Origin: Cellvibrionaceae bacterium
Lineage (GTDB): Bacteria; Pseudomonadota; Gammaproteobacteria; Pseudomonadales; Cellvibrionaceae
Assembly (NCBI GenBank): GCA_002707785.1
Contig: PANW01000029.1
Span: forward strand, 103,944-154,100
DNA length: 50,157 bases
Direction: 5' to 3'
Position numbers and translations under genes: made by a program. The notes beneath the pieces are model-generated. The model was not told where the DNA came from and searched no databases. It worked only from the letters and a program-made list of their open reading frames with translations. This document shows, one piece after another, positions 9,137 through 19,068 of the stretch (its first letter is position 1; every line of letters begins with the position of its first letter).

Positions 9137-11551
9137 ATGTTCAATCTAAAAGACTACCGTCGCCGCAATCCCATTGCGACAAAGCTGATGGCGCTGATCC
9201 TGCTGACGAGCTCGATGTTCGCGCTGGTGGCGATATTGCTGCAGCTGTATTCCAGTTTTAATGACGATATTTCTGAAATGGAAAAGCGCTTGGACCAAGT
9301 GCGTATTTCTACCCTTCCCAGTATCACCAAAAGCCTATGGGGTTTCGATGAAGAGCAGCTCAACGTGCAGATTCGCAGCGTGCTCGAAGTGCGCGATGTG
9401 GTGCAAGTCACCGTAGTATGGCGGGATTGGAATAACCAAGAACAGGCGATGATGGCCAGCTCGCTGGATATGGAGCTGGGTATCGATCAGGTCGATAAGG
9501 CCACTCAGCAAGTGCTGATCAAAGAATACCCGCTGGTGTATTCCGCTGAAAATGCCCCGGATCAAACCTTGGGCAAGCTGATTGTTACCGCCAGCTTGGA
9601 AAGCGTCTATCAGAAACTCTATCAACGAGCTTGGTTTATCGGCACCTTACAGGGCACTAAAACGTTACTCGTCTCGCTGTTTATTCTGTGGTTGGTGCGA
9701 ACGTTACTCACTCGCCACATGGATACCATAGCCGCTTACGCCCGTCAGCTGAATCTGGAAAAGCTCGGTATTGGACTGCGTCTCAACCGTCGCAAACCTC
9801 TTGATCGCCAACCGGACGAGCTCGACAATGTGGTCTCTGCGATCAACCAAATGCGCGAATCGCTGCTCGACGATATTGAGAAGCGCCGCAAGATGGAAGA
9901 GGCGCTACTGGTAGAGAAAGAAGAAAAAATGGCCAGTCGCCGAGAGAAGGCGGTCGCTGAAGATGCCAACAAAGCCAAGAGCCAATTCTTGGCCACTATG
10001 AGCCATGAAATTCGCACCCCTATGAATGGCGTCATTGGCATGGTCGAGCTGTTGCGAGACACGCCACTTAACGACAACCAACAACATTATTTGGATGTCA
10101 TTCATCGCTCCGGTGAAACACTGCTGACCATCATTAACGACATTCTCGATTACTCGAAAATCGAAGCGGGTAAGATGGAGTTGGAGTCTGTCTCCTTCAA
10201 TCTCGAAGAGTTGATTGAAGATTGCGTGCAGTTGTTTGGTGCCACCGCCAATAAGCGACGCATTGAGTTAGTGGGCAGCGTAACACCGACCACGCCCATT
10301 CACGTCTTTGGTGATCCCACTCGATTGCGTCAGGTGTTGATTAATTTAATCGGCAACGCCTTCAAATTTACCACCGACGGCTGCATAAGTATTAAAGCGC
10401 AGAGAATGCCGGAATCGGATTTAGATCGCCCGATGGTGCGTTTCTCAGTAACCGATACCGGTATTGGGATTTCTCAAGACGCGCAAAATAAACTTTTCCA
10501 ATCGTTCAGCCAAGCCGACTCTTCAACAACGCGTAAATACGGCGGAACGGGTCTAGGCTTGGCCATTTGTAAGCGCTTGGCCGAACTCATGGGCGGTGGT
10601 ATTGGTGTCGATAGCGTTCTATCGGAAGGCTCAACCTTTTGGTTTACCGCCTGCTTTGAATTGGCCGACGTGCCAAAAGCGGTCAGTCGTATTGTGCCTT
10701 CATTGGCCGGTAAGAGTTTGTTAATTGTCGAAGATAATGAACAGTTGTGCGAAACCTTGTCTTACCATGGTCAAAGTTGGGGCATGGAAGTGGCGGTGGC
10801 GCGAACTGCTGCCGATTGTCTGAAGTGTATCTCTGCCAGACGTGAAGCCGGTGGTGAAGATTTTAACTTTATCTCGTTGGATTATTATCTGAAAAGTGAC
10901 AACGGTCTTAATCTCGCTGGAGATATTTATCAAAAATTTGATGATTACAGTAGTAAGTTGTTTCTATTAACGGCTTCTGATGATCAGTTCAGTAACGATA
11001 TTTTGGCTGAAAAGAAAGTTGAAAAAGTGCTGCGAAAACCGCTATCACCGAAAAAACTACGCGGCGAACTAGCCAAATTAATGGGGGTCAATGCGCCTCA
11101 CTTGGCTCAAGATGAATCAGTTGCCAATGCTCAAGTTAACTTTTCTAATCTGCGCGTGATGGTCGCTGAAGACAATGCGGTAAACCGCATGGTGATTAAG
11201 GGCTTATTGGGTAAACTGCAAATCGAACCGGTACTGATGGAGAACGGCAAGCTGGCTTGGGAAGAGTGTATTCACGCAGAAAAGCCCTACGATATGATTC
11301 TTATGGATTGCGAGATGCCCGAGATGGATGGCTTCGAAGCGACCCGTCGAATTCGCCAGTATGAAAAAGAAAACGGTGTGGCGGCGACGCCGATTGTTGC
11401 CTTGACTGCACACGCTATGGAGGAGCATCGCGAGGCGGTGTACGCCTGCGGTATGAATCATTTTCTCTGTAAGCCCATCACTTTGGTTGAGCTCAAAACA
11501 GCCTTTGAGAAACTGGGCTTGTCTAAATCCGCCGAACAAGCGGTTTCATAA
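9137..11551 (+). CDS. Hybrid sensor histidine kinase with two receiver domains
   Basis: 804 residues. A transmembrane helix at about 18-38, a periplasmic sensor of about 130 residues (with the common LWGFDEEQL pattern) and a second helix at about 172-195 precede a linker and coiled coil. The HisKA domain carries the phospho-acceptor His290 in SHEIRTP. The ATPase domain has N, G1 (DTGIGI) and G2 (GGTGLGL) boxes. The first receiver has Asp582 (SLDYY), the second Asp724 (LMDCEMP), with the conserved lysines present. There is no Hpt domain, so phosphate must pass to a separate Hpt protein. No cognate regulator is adjacent and the signal is unknown. No good ribosome site lies at normal spacing before the ATG. 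Confidence 0.94.
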   Translation: MFNLKDYRRRNPIATKLMALILLTSSMFALVAILLQLYSSFNDDISEMEKRLDQVRISTLPSITKSLWGFDEEQLNVQIRSVLEVRDVVQVTVVWRDWNNQEQAMMASSLDMELGIDQVDKATQQVLIKEYPLVYSAENAPDQTLGKLIVTASLESVYQKLYQRAWFIGTLQGTKTLLVSLFILWLVRTLLTRHMDTIAAYARQLNLEKLGIGLRLNRRKPLDRQPDELDNVVSAINQMRESLLDDIEKRRKMEEALLVEKEEKMASRREKAVAEDANKAKSQFLATMSHEIRTPMNGVIGMVELLRDTPLNDNQQHYLDVIHRSGETLLTIINDILDYSKIEAGKMELESVSFNLEELIEDCVQLFGATANKRRIELVGSVTPTTPIHVFGDPTRLRQVLINLIGNAFKFTTDGCISIKAQRMPESDLDRPMVRFSVTDTGIGISQDAQNKLFQSFSQADSSTTRKYGGTGLGLAICKRLAELMGGGIGVDSVLSEGSTFWFTACFELADVPKAVSRIVPSLAGKSLLIVEDNEQLCETLSYHGQSWGMEVAVARTAADCLKCISARREAGGEDFNFISLDYYLKSDNGLNLAGDIYQKFDDYSSKLFLLTASDDQFSNDILAEKKVEKVLRKPLSPKKLRGELAKLMGVNAPHLAQDESVANAQVNFSNLRVMVAEDNAVNRMVIKGLLGKLQIEPVLMENGKLAWEECIHAEKPYDMILMDCEMPEMDGFEATRRIRQYEKENGVAATPIVALTAHAMEEHREAVYACGMNHFLCKPITLVELKTAFEKLGLSKSAEQAVS

Positions 11552-11589
11552 TGCATAAATTGATTCAGCAGATAACACTGTTTTGAATT

Positions 11590-11626
11590 AAAAAAACCGC
11601 AAGACTCTGAGCCTTGCGGTTTTTTT
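11590..11626. terminator. Bidirectional intrinsic terminator
   Basis: CCGCAAG at 11597-11603 pairs with CTTGCGG at 11613-11619. A-rich and T-rich flanks on either side extend the stem and supply a U-tract in both directions. It serves the histidine kinase gene and the convergent arsM-like gene. Confidence 0.9.
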
Positions 11627-11649
11627 ATAGTGCAGTTTTCGCTGCCGAC

Positions 11650-12768
11650 TTAACAGCAACCGCTAGACTCTTCGCCGCCTTGATGATTTCCACCTTTGGT
11701 CTCACTAGGCGCACGCAGAGTGCCGGCGGGTTTGCAAAAGCAGCCATTGTCGGTGGGCTGTGCCGGTTGCATGCCGATAAAGTGTTCCTCATAGATACCT
11801 TGAGTGAGTAACTCAAACGTTCTCTTAGAGACTGCGGTGCGATCACCACGGCTAAAGCGATTGCCTAAATCATCTTCAACGCTGGCGAAAGGGCCGCGAT
11901 AAAGCACCGCCTGGCCGGCATCGATCAAACCACTGCTGGCAGGTTTGGTGGCGACCAATGTGACTGAGCGAAACTCTATGCCCTCCACCACTTGCCAAGG
12001 CTCCGCTTCCCACTTGTCGTAGCTAACCCCGACAAACCCGGCATCCAAAAAAGCTTGCACGAATTCTTTCTCCTGAAAGGCGCCAGAGATACAGCCACTC
12101 CATAATTCAGCGTCTTGCTGCAGATGATCGGGGACTGTTTCATCGCAGACGATATCCGAAATGGCGACACGCCCGCCGGGTTTCAGTACTCGAAAAACCT
12201 CTTGCAGCATTTGCGCGCGATCGCTTTGCGCGACTAGATTCAACACGCAGTTAGAAACGACTAAGCTGACACTGTCATCGGTGATCAAAGGCGTGTTGGC
12301 CTTTTGCTGAGCTTTCCATTGGTCTAATCGTTGCAAGCTCTGTAGGTCATCGACGGGGTTGTCTTTCAGAAACTGCTCCATGGCTTCAACATCAAGAGAG
12401 AGATCTTGAATGTAACCCTTCTTGAAGTCGACTCGATCGCTGCCGAGCTTGCTAGCCATTTCACCCTGGTAGCTTCGAGCCAGCTCTAGCATCTCGTCGG
12501 TCATATCAACACCGATAACCGCCCCTTTATCCCCCACAATCTGTGCGGCCATATAGCAGATTTTGCCACCGCCACTGCCTAGATCGAGCACTACGTCACC
12601 GGCTTCTACATAGCGGCTGGGGTCACCACAGCCGTAATCACGCTCGATGATCTCTTGGGGCAGGATCTTTAGCAGTGAAGCGTCGTAATCGACAGGGCAG
12701 CAAAGTGCTTCTTGCCTTTCTTGAGCGCCTTCGGCGTAACGTTCACTGACAAGGGTTTCGACGGTCAT
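11650..12768 (-). CDS. arsM: Arsenite S-adenosylmethionine methyltransferase-like protein
   Basis: 372 residues. The SAM motif LDLGSGGGK is at 61-69, with the acidic VDMTDEML following. Cysteines occur at the three places conserved in ArsM: Cys47 (YGCGDP), Cys174 (SNCVLNL) and Cys226 (GCISGA), expected to bind As(III). The family methylates arsenite to volatile or less reactive species in the cytosol. Residues 23-24 form an extra Cys pair, and the tail has CFC and a final Cys-Cys, which are unusual. No ars operon genes are adjacent, so it is an orphan. AAGGAA precedes the ATG at 7 nt. The subgroup resembles methyltransferases annotated in arsenosugar pathways, but no radical SAM partner is here. 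Confidence 0.82.
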   Translation of the reverse strand: MTVETLVSERYAEGAQERQEALCCPVDYDASLLKILPQEIIERDYGCGDPSRYVEAGDVVLDLGSGGGKICYMAAQIVGDKGAVIGVDMTDEMLELARSYQGEMASKLGSDRVDFKKGYIQDLSLDVEAMEQFLKDNPVDDLQSLQRLDQWKAQQKANTPLITDDSVSLVVSNCVLNLVAQSDRAQMLQEVFRVLKPGGRVAISDIVCDETVPDHLQQDAELWSGCISGAFQEKEFVQAFLDAGFVGVSYDKWEAEPWQVVEGIEFRSVTLVATKPASSGLIDAGQAVLYRGPFASVEDDLGNRFSRGDRTAVSKRTFELLTQGIYEEHFIGMQPAQPTDNGCFCKPAGTLRAPSETKGGNHQGGEESSGCC

Positions 12769-13352
12769 GGGGTATTCCTTTGTAAGTTCCAGTGATAGGG
12801 CTGGATGTCGGGATGAGTGGTTGTGGATTTTATATCAAGCTCGCGCTGGTTGAGAGACTTTTTCCACTCGAGCCAGAGGTCTTTGTGCTCTGCGCCCGCG
12901 AGGCCCTACTTGATTGGCAGGCTTACCCAGCCATCTAGAGTGTTGTTCCAAACTCGTGTGAAGGCGCGAAGCTCGAGCTTCTGCTGTCTCAGCCGCTGTT
13001 GATCCGCCGGCCCTGACTGGCTTTATCAGCTTGCTGGGTAGTCTGAAACAGCGGCCAATTGTGCTTGTTGTTAGAGCCAATAACGATTGCATGCTAGACA
13101 ATCTGTTATGTCACAGCCCAGACCTGTGGGTAAGTATCTGTGGATATTTGGCCGGCCTTAGAGGATTGTTCGCTTATTTGGTTCCTCTTCTTTGCGATTT
13201 TTGATGGATTTGGCGGTTTATACGGACATAATATGGTTTGCGGCCCTAATGGCTCTTGAGTGTTGTCGCTGCAGTTATTATCATCGCTTGTCTTTCAAGG
13301 TGAAGTCGCCATTTTGTGGCCTCACCAACCGTCTCACTCCAGGAGAAACATT
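12769..13352. other. 584-bp intergenic region between arsM-like gene and trxA
   Basis: The two genes diverge from this gap, which should hold both promoters. I find no open frame with a convincing ribosome site, codon pattern or family match on either strand. The last 70 bp before trxA are read as leader. No palindrome or repeat of note was seen. Confidence 0.6.
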
Positions 13353-13679
13353 ATGAGTAACAGCATCGTTCACGTAACGGATGCCAGCTTCGAGGCCGAA
13401 GTCCTCAATGCTGAAGGCCCTGTGTTGGTCGATTATTGGGCAGAATGGTGTGGCCCATGCAAGATGATCGCACCGGTGCTGGACGAATTGTCCGGAGAAT
13501 ATGACGGCAAAATCAAAATTTGCAAAATGGACGTCGATGCCAATCAAGAAACGCCGAGCAAGTTCAATATTCGCGGTATTCCAACCTTGATCATCTTCAA
13601 GGGCGGCAACGCCGAAGCGACCAAAGTGGGCGCTTTGTCCAAGGCGCAGTTGGTTGAGTTTATCGACAGTAGCCTCTAG
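13353..13679 (+). CDS. trxA: Thioredoxin 1
   Basis: 108 residues, the standard length. The redox motif WCGPC places the cysteines at 33 and 36, and the cis-proline loop GIPTL follows near residue 75. It reduces disulfides in ribonucleotide reductase, methionine sulfoxide reductase and other cytosolic proteins, using electrons from thioredoxin reductase. The frame is open further upstream, but the ATG at 13353 follows AGGAG at a good distance and yields the family N-terminus. The gene precedes rho, as in E. coli and Pseudomonas. Confidence 0.98.
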   Translation: MSNSIVHVTDASFEAEVLNAEGPVLVDYWAEWCGPCKMIAPVLDELSGEYDGKIKICKMDVDANQETPSKFNIRGIPTLIIFKGGNAEATKVGALSKAQLVEFIDSSL

Positions 13680-13693
13680 GTTTCTGTCACAAC

Positions 13694-13727
13694 TCCCTTG
13701 TCAGCCCGCGATTGGCAAGGGAATTGA
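13694..13727 (+). terminator. Probable terminator after trxA
   Basis: TCCCTTG at 13694-13700 is complementary to CAAGGGA at 13716-13722, with a 15-nt loop. A short T-run (GATTTTT) lies a few bases farther on. This separates trxA from the rho promoter just downstream. Confidence 0.55.
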
Positions 13728-13755
13728 AGATTTTTAGGTTTAATTTGTTTTAATT

Positions 13756-13784
13756 TTGCACAGCTGGTTTTTTGTCGCTATACT
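13756..13784 (+). promoter_or_regulatory. Sigma70-type promoter for rho
   Basis: TTGCAC (13756-13761), a 17-bp spacer and TATACT (13779-13784) form a close match to the sigma70 consensus. Transcription would begin near 13791, leaving a leader of about 480 nt before rho. Confidence 0.65.
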
Positions 13785-14270
13785 TCCTGCAATCAACTTG
13801 GCCGTCTGGTCAGTCATCCTGTAATAAAATCGTTTCAAACAGTTATTAGATCGTTGGATCTGTCTGCGCATAGAGTCGCGCGACAGCCGATCAGCCCGAT
13901 GCGATTTTTAGTTGATCAATCCGAGATAAGATTCCATCTTAAACTTTGATCAAAAAATGTTCAGGTGTCTGCCGTTTGCAGTAAGCAGCCTCTACCAGCA
14001 GCCAAGCATATAGCCAATAAAAGTATTCATCGAAATAATATTACTCCAGAATTCTTTTACGACTTTCATTGATGTCGAGCGATTCAAAACTCACCATTAG
14101 CAGGATTGTTTTGACCAAGTTTGAGCCTCTGAAAGTGTGAAATACATCCGTGGAATAAGGTATTACTCATCCGTTTCCTCTAACACATCATCACTGGCGT
14201 CCCCTGTCATTCTTGACCGGCGCGCTCTTTCATTATTTAAACCTGACGCAAACTGTCTAGATACGCACCT

Positions 14271-15530
14271 ATGAATCTAACTGATCTGAAAACAAAGCCA
14301 ATCGAAGAGTTAATCGCCATCGCCAAAGAAATGGGCATGGAGAACCTGGCTCGCTCCCGCAAGCAAGACATCATTTTCAACATCCTTAAGCGTCACGCCA
14401 AAAGTGGTGAAGACATCTACGGCGATGGTGTGTTGGAAATTCTCCAGGATGGATTTGGCTTTTTGCGTTCATCTGACAGTTCCTATTTGGCCGGACCCGA
14501 TGACATCTACGTGTCGCCCAGCCAGATCAGACGTTTTAACCTGCGAACCGGTGACACCATTTCGGGCAAAATACGTCCACCTAAAGACGGTGAGCGTTAC
14601 TTTGCGATGTTGAAGGTCAATCAAATTAACTTTGATAAACCTGAGAACTCGAAAAACAAAATTCTGTTTGAAAACCTGACCCCACTGTTCCCCAACGATC
14701 GCTTGGTGCTTGAAGCGGGCAATGGTTCGACTGAGGATCTCACCGGTCGTATTATCGATTTGATTGCGCCTATCGGTAAAGGTCAGCGTGGCTTGATTGT
14801 GGCGCCGCCAAAGGCGGGTAAAACCATCATGATGCAGAACATCGCACAGGCCATTACTCGCAATAACCCTGAGTGCCATTTGATTGTTTTGCTGATCGAT
14901 GAGCGCCCAGAGGAAGTGACTGAGATGCAGCGCTCTGTGCGGGGTGAAGTTGTCGCCTCGACCTTTGATGAGCCACCGGCTCGTCACGTACAAGTTGCCG
15001 AGATGGTGATTGAGAAAGCCAAGCGCCTAGTTGAGCACAAAAAAGACGTTATTATCTTGCTCGATTCAATTACTCGATTGGCCCGCGCCTACAACACGAT
15101 CGTACCTTCCTCAGGTAAGGTATTAACCGGTGGTGTTGATGCCCACGCGCTGGAGCGTCCAAAACGTTTCTTTGGTGCTGCCCGAAACATCGAAGAGGGC
15201 GGTAGCCTGTCGATTGTAGCCACGGCACTGGTTGATACCGGCTCTAAGATGGACGAAGTCATTTTCGAGGAATTTAAAGGTACCGGTAACCAAGAATTGC
15301 ACCTAGATCGTAAAGTCGCTGAGAAGCGTATTTACCCTGCTATCAATGTGCGTAAATCGGGTACCCGTCGTGAAGATTTGCTGATGCGTGAAGACGAACT
15401 GCAGAGAGTTTGGATTTTGCGTAAACTACTGCACGATATGGAAGATACCAGCGCGACAGAATTTCTCGTAGACCGCTTGAAAGATCATATCTCCAACGAA
15501 GAATTTTTCTTGTCGATGAAACGTAAGTAA
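14271..15530 (+). CDS. rho: Transcription termination factor Rho
   Basis: 419 residues, matching E. coli Rho in length and organisation. The N-terminal helical domain and the RNA-binding cold-shock-like domain (with DGFGFLR at about 60-66) are followed by the RecA-like ATPase. Walker A is APPKAGKT (about 178-185) and Walker B is [12 protein letters not shown]. The Q-loop and R-loop regions ([14 protein letters not shown] and [11 protein letters not shown]) are intact. The hexamer translocates along C-rich nascent RNA and releases it from RNA polymerase. The gene is followed by a strong bidirectional terminator. Confidence 0.99.
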   Translation: MNLTDLKTKPIEELIAIAKEMGMENLARSRKQDIIFNILKRHAKSGEDIYGDGVLEILQDGFGFLRSSDSSYLAGPDDIYVSPSQIRRFNLRTGDTISGKIRPPKDGERYFAMLKVNQINFDKPENSKNKILFENLTPLFPNDRLVLEAGNGSTEDLTGRIIDLIAPIGKGQRGLIVAPPKAGKTIMMQNIAQAITRNNPECHLIVLLIDERPEEVTEMQRSVRGEVVASTFDEPPARHVQVAEMVIEKAKRLVEHKKDVIILLDSITRLARAYNTIVPSSGKVLTGGVDAHALERPKRFFGAARNIEEGGSLSIVATALVDTGSKMDEVIFEEFKGTGNQELHLDRKVAEKRIYPAINVRKSGTRREDLLMREDELQRVWILRKLLHDMEDTSATEFLVDRLKDHISNEEFFLSMKRK

Positions 15531-15547
15531 CTTATTAAAGCGTTATT

Positions 15548-15577
15548 AAAAAGGCCAAACAGTGTTTGGCCTTTTTT
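15548..15577. terminator. Bidirectional intrinsic terminator after rho
   Basis: AAAAAGGCCAAAC (15548-15560) and GTTTGGCCTTTTTT (from 15564) form a long stem with a three-base loop and U-tracts both ways. It separates convergent rho and the mscS-like gene. Confidence 0.92.
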
Positions 15578-15628
15578 GTGGGCGAGGGTTTTTGAGGCGG
15601 CGACGGAAAGCACCGACCATTGAGCTGT

Positions 15629-16639
15629 TTAAGACGGGTCTCGCTCAAGCATGCCGATGGCTCTTTTGATGGCCTTTAAGCGTCGAAGACGTCGATCTTT
15701 AGTGTCATCGTCTTCGATACCCTCTAGTTCTTTTTTCATCTCTTCATAACTCTTGCGTAATTCTTGCACCTGTTGTGCTCTTTCGGCCTTATCAAAGACT
15801 AGGTTTTCCGGTTCCGCGCTGTCGCTGTTCTCAGCTCGTACAAATGAACGCTGTGGAATAATCGCATCGTTGATCTGACGCTGGTTCATAAAGCTGGGAG
15901 AGACGATTTCGATGTGATGTTGATGCAAGTGATCCATCATTTGCTTGCGCAACAATGAGCGTGCAGATAGCAGTTGTTTTACTTGCTTCAAAAACCCCGC
16001 CACGCGATAGCTGACTGAAAAATCTCCTAACTCGGTAACATACACAAACGGTTCTTCTAGGTTGGCTTGCTCCGCCGCTTGCAGCAGTAATTCCTCAATA
16101 ATATGGTGGTCGACGTCGTAACCGAGGCTAATGGTAGCCGATACCACGGTACCGCTGGCGTGCACGACTTTAATCGGGTGGCTGGCAAGATAGAGATTCG
16201 GCAGCGTTAATAGGTCGCGGTCCTCGGTTTGGATTTCGGTGTGAAACAAGCCCTGTTCGGTGACTCGACCAAAGTGTTGATCGACTTGAATAAAATCCCC
16301 AGGTGAGAAGTTCTTAATAGTGCGCAGCATAAACCCAGCAATGGCGTTGGCGGCCACGGTGGGAGATGACAAGGTAAGAATGGCGGTGATCACCAAACCT
16401 AACAACGTCAGCAGTTGGCCGCGGATATTGGCTTCCAGGGGCAGTGCCAGCACAAGTCCTATCAGGCCCACCAACACGGTAAGCAGAATAGTGAGTTGTC
16501 GATTCATACGCTGGTTTTTGACCGGCGATTCAATAGGCCGAGAGAGCAATTTGATGACCGCTGCCAGTGCAGCGATGAGAAGCAATGTGGGGCCGAAGCT
16601 GATGCCCAATTCACTAAGCCATGGGGGTAGGTCGATCAT
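15629..16639 (-). CDS. MscS-family mechanosensitive ion channel
   Basis: 336 residues. Three hydrophobic segments lie at about 14-30, 48-68 and 77-105; the third is the pore-lining, alanine- and glycine-containing helix leading into NFSPGDFIQVD. The MscS beta domain (GRVTEQGLFHTEIQTEDRD, then TLPNLYL) follows, then an alpha/beta domain. A charged tail from residue about 270, rich in Glu, Lys and Arg, is probably helical or coiled coil. The protein should form a heptameric channel in the inner membrane that opens under tension during hypo-osmotic shock. TAGGA lies 8 nt before the ATG. It lies between rho and ubiD. Confidence 0.88.
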   Translation of the reverse strand: MIDLPPWLSELGISFGPTLLLIAALAAVIKLLSRPIESPVKNQRMNRQLTILLTVLVGLIGLVLALPLEANIRGQLLTLLGLVITAILTLSSPTVAANAIAGFMLRTIKNFSPGDFIQVDQHFGRVTEQGLFHTEIQTEDRDLLTLPNLYLASHPIKVVHASGTVVSATISLGYDVDHHIIEELLLQAAEQANLEEPFVYVTELGDFSVSYRVAGFLKQVKQLLSARSLLRKQMMDHLHQHHIEIVSPSFMNQRQINDAIIPQRSFVRAENSDSAEPENLVFDKAERAQQVQELRKSYEEMKKELEGIEDDDTKDRRLRRLKAIKRAIGMLERDPS

Positions 16640-16703
16640 CCTGATGTCCTAACTGGTGTTGTTACTCGCTATGGAGTGGTGAGTTTAATGCTTGTCAGCC
16701 TAA

Positions 16704-16717
16704 GCGCTGCGCAGCGC
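16704..16717. repeat. 14-bp perfect palindrome in the mscS-ubiD divergent gap
   Basis: GCGCTGC is followed directly by its complement GCAGCGC. A second inverted repeat, GTCCGC-TTTC-GCGGAC, lies at 16750-16765. Both sit between divergent genes, where operator sites or short structured elements are possible. Confidence 0.7.
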
Positions 16718-16829
16718 CAGTGCAACTTCTGTAGCTGCGTGTTAATCCAGTCCGCTTTCGCGGACGTAAAGCTATCGTGTTCCCCATTTTATCGTACAAT
16801 AGTGTTTTCTTAACGTCTGACGCATCACT

Positions 16830-18302
16830 ATGAAATACAAAGACCTACGGGATTTTATCAAACTGCTGGAAAAACGCGGTGAATTGAAACGCATTACCGT
16901 GCCGGTGGATCCCAATCTGGAAATGACTGAGATCTGCGATCGCACCTTGCGTGCGGGCGGTCCGGCTCTGCTATTCGAAAACCCCGTGGGTTATGACATG
17001 CCAGTGTTGGCCAATTTGTTTGGTACGCCTGATCGTGTTGCATTGGGTATGGGTAAGGAGTCGGTAGAATCCCTGCGCGACGTGGGCAAGTTGCTGGCTT
17101 TTCTCAAAGAACCTGAACCGCCCAAAGGTTTTAAAGATGCTTGGCAGAAAATGCCGATCTTCAAACAAGTGTTGAACATGGGGCCTAAGGTCGTCAGCAA
17201 GGCGGCTTGTCAGCAGGTGGTGATTGAAAAAGATGCGGTGGATTTGCACTCTCTACCGATTCAAATCTGTTGGCCCGGTGATGCAGGCCCCTTAATAACT
17301 TGGCCATTGGTGATTACTCGGGGTCCGAATAAAGAGCGTCAGAATCTCGGAATCTATCGCATGCAGTTGATCGGAAAAAATCGATTGATCATGCGTTGGT
17401 TGTCACATCGTGGTGGCGCTTTAGATTTTCGCGAATGGCAACAACAGCACCCTGGTGAGCCCTATCCTGTGTCTGTGGCCTTGGGTGCAGACCCAGCAAC
17501 CATCTTGGGAGCGGTCACTCCGGTACCCGACACGCTGAGCGAATATGCCTTTGCGGGTTTATTGCGTGGCGATAAAACGGAGGTCGTAAAAAGCCGCTTG
17601 AGTGATTTACAAGTTCCGGCATCGGCAGAGATCGTGTTGGAGGGTTTTATCTATCCTGAAGACATGGCGGATGAAGGCCCCTTTGGCGATCACACCGGCT
17701 ACTACAACGAAGTCGATAGCTTTCCAGTGTTCACGGTGGAAACGGTCACTCATCGTAAAAAGCCGATTTATCACAGTACCTATACCGGTCGTCCACCGGA
17801 TGAGCCCGCGGTCTTGGGTGTGGCTTTGAATGAAGTGTTTGTGCCCATTTTGCAAAAACAGTTTCCTGAAATCGTCGACTTCTATTTGCCTCCGGAAGGT
17901 TGCTCCTACCGCATGGCGGTAGTGACGATGAAGAAGCAGTACCCGGGACACGCCAAGCGGGTGATGATGGGGGTCTGGTCATTCTTGCGGCAATTCATGT
18001 ACACCAAGTTCGTGATTGTTACTGATGACGATGTGAATGCTCGAGATTGGAATGATGTGATTTGGGCCATCACCACACGCATGGATCCCGTGCGAGATAC
18101 CACCATGGTGGAAAATACGCCGATCGACTATTTGGATTTCGCCTCACCGGTGTCGGGGCTGGGATCCAAAATGGGAATGGATGCGACCAACAAGTGGCCC
18201 GGAGAAACCGATCGCGAATGGGGCGAGCCCATTGTGATGGATGCCGACGTCAAAGATCGAGTGGATGAAATTTGGGAGAGTTTGGGTATTGATCTGAATT
18301 GA
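16830..18302 (+). CDS. ubiD: 4-hydroxy-3-polyprenylbenzoate decarboxylase
   Basis: 490 residues, the usual UbiD length. It decarboxylates the polyprenylated hydroxybenzoate intermediate in ubiquinone synthesis and needs prenylated FMN made by UbiX. The [12 protein letters not shown] motif carries the catalytic glutamate (Glu282), and the IYRMQ and RWLSHRGGA stretches form the cofactor site with conserved arginines. The C-terminal [12 protein letters not shown] motif is also intact. In Pseudomonas ubiD likewise lies near trxA-rho. The ATG lacks an obvious strong ribosome site. A UbiX gene is not in the window. Confidence 0.97.
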   Translation: MKYKDLRDFIKLLEKRGELKRITVPVDPNLEMTEICDRTLRAGGPALLFENPVGYDMPVLANLFGTPDRVALGMGKESVESLRDVGKLLAFLKEPEPPKGFKDAWQKMPIFKQVLNMGPKVVSKAACQQVVIEKDAVDLHSLPIQICWPGDAGPLITWPLVITRGPNKERQNLGIYRMQLIGKNRLIMRWLSHRGGALDFREWQQQHPGEPYPVSVALGADPATILGAVTPVPDTLSEYAFAGLLRGDKTEVVKSRLSDLQVPASAEIVLEGFIYPEDMADEGPFGDHTGYYNEVDSFPVFTVETVTHRKKPIYHSTYTGRPPDEPAVLGVALNEVFVPILQKQFPEIVDFYLPPEGCSYRMAVVTMKKQYPGHAKRVMMGVWSFLRQFMYTKFVIVTDDDVNARDWNDVIWAITTRMDPVRDTTMVENTPIDYLDFASPVSGLGSKMGMDATNKWPGETDREWGEPIVMDADVKDRVDEIWESLGIDLN

Positions 18303-18341
18303 TGTGTTCAGCCATTGATCTGTAGTGCTAAGGTGAAAACG

Positions 18342-18382
18342 AAAAGGGCGTGGTCTTCTCTGCAAGGTCCACGCCCTTTTTT
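18342..18382. terminator. Bidirectional intrinsic terminator after ubiD
   Basis: AAAAGGGCGTGG (18342-18353) is the exact complement of CCACGCCCTTTT (18369-18380), with T-runs on both sides. It serves ubiD and the convergent DUF2780 gene. Confidence 0.92.
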
Positions 18383-18428
18383 CTTGTCGATGCGATCACA
18401 TTCGCTGTGATCGTATGAATACCTAAGC

Positions 18429-19007
18429 TTAGCTGCCTAGCCCAGACAAACCATCCATCAACAATTGCTTGGCTTGTTGGCCCTCAGGAGTATTGAGATA
18501 TTGTTGAGCTACCTGAATGTACTGCAGAATCATTTCAGGCTCCAACCCCAGTGCTTGAAACTGCTGACTGACTTGATTCACTGCCTGCAAAGAATCGCTG
18601 TACTGAGCAGCGGTGTTCAGTAATCCACCCAGGCTACTGCCGGATTCCTGTGAGGCAGTTTCGCTGACCTCGGGTACCGCGCCCAGCAGTTGATCAACAC
18701 CGGGTAGCATCGAACTCAACTGACCGAAGTTATCTTGCGTCAAATTGCCCTTGGCAAAGCTAAACAACGAACCCAGTCCGCCCTGCGCTTGTTGTTCAGT
18801 GACTCCAAGCGAGTCGGTTAGCATGGGAACCATGGCCAGTGCGTCGAGCGCTTGAGCTGCGACGGGTTGAGCGGGGGTGGTTGACTCCACCGCAGTGGAA
18901 GTGGCGGTATCTTCTTCGCCGCCAAAGAGTCCGTCGAACCAGCTTGCGTTTGCTTGAACGGATAAGGTGATTGCTACGGCTGCCGCTATCAATAGTCCCT
19001 GTTTCAT
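18429..19007 (-). CDS. DUF2780 (VcgC/VcgE-like) exported protein
   Basis: 192 residues with a signal peptide (hydrophobic 5-18, cleavage after ANA near residue 21). A low-complexity linker rich in Thr, Ala and Glu (30-50) leads to a helical, Gln- and Leu-rich domain. Repeated elements there include LGVTEQQAQGGLGSLFSFAKGNL and LPGVDQLLGAVP-type sequences split across short segments. These match the DUF2780 family, whose function is unknown. GAGGA lies 5 nt before the ATG. It is followed on the same strand by no close gene; djlA lies upstream, 61 bp away, and might share a transcript. Confidence 0.8.
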   Translation of the reverse strand: MKQGLLIAAAVAITLSVQANASWFDGLFGGEEDTATSTAVESTTPAQPVAAQALDALAMVPMLTDSLGVTEQQAQGGLGSLFSFAKGNLTQDNFGQLSSMLPGVDQLLGAVPEVSETASQESGSSLGGLLNTAAQYSDSLQAVNQVSQQFQALGLEPEMILQYIQVAQQYLNTPEGQQAKQLLMDGLSGLGS

Positions 19008-19068
19008 AATTGTCCTCGATTTAAATAAGTGATAAGAAATAGATACGGTTCAGTTGTATTCAAAACAA

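Larger units (their letters stand above)
13680..14270. other. 591-bp trxA-rho intergenic region with long leader
   Basis: It holds the trxA terminator, the rho promoter and a long untranslated leader. In E. coli the rho leader is a site of Rho autoregulation and of a short leader peptide. Here a 22-codon frame at 14072-14140 lacks a ribosome site and any resemblance to that peptide, so I do not call it. The leader contains pyrimidine-rich stretches (for example around 14165-14232) that could bind Rho. Confidence 0.6.

Noticed and set aside
9117..9149. Ten-codon frame overlapping the start of the histidine kinase
   Set aside because: The AAGGA is only one or two bases from its ATG, too close to work; it may still influence the kinase start, but a gene is not supported.
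12835..13101. 88-codon minus-strand frame in the arsM-trxA gap
   Set aside because: No ribosome site, no family resemblance, and Arg/Ala/Ser-rich composition typical of chance reading.
14072..14140. 22-codon frame in the rho leader, considered as a RhoL-type leader peptide
   Set aside because: No Shine-Dalgarno sequence and no similarity to the E. coli leader peptide.
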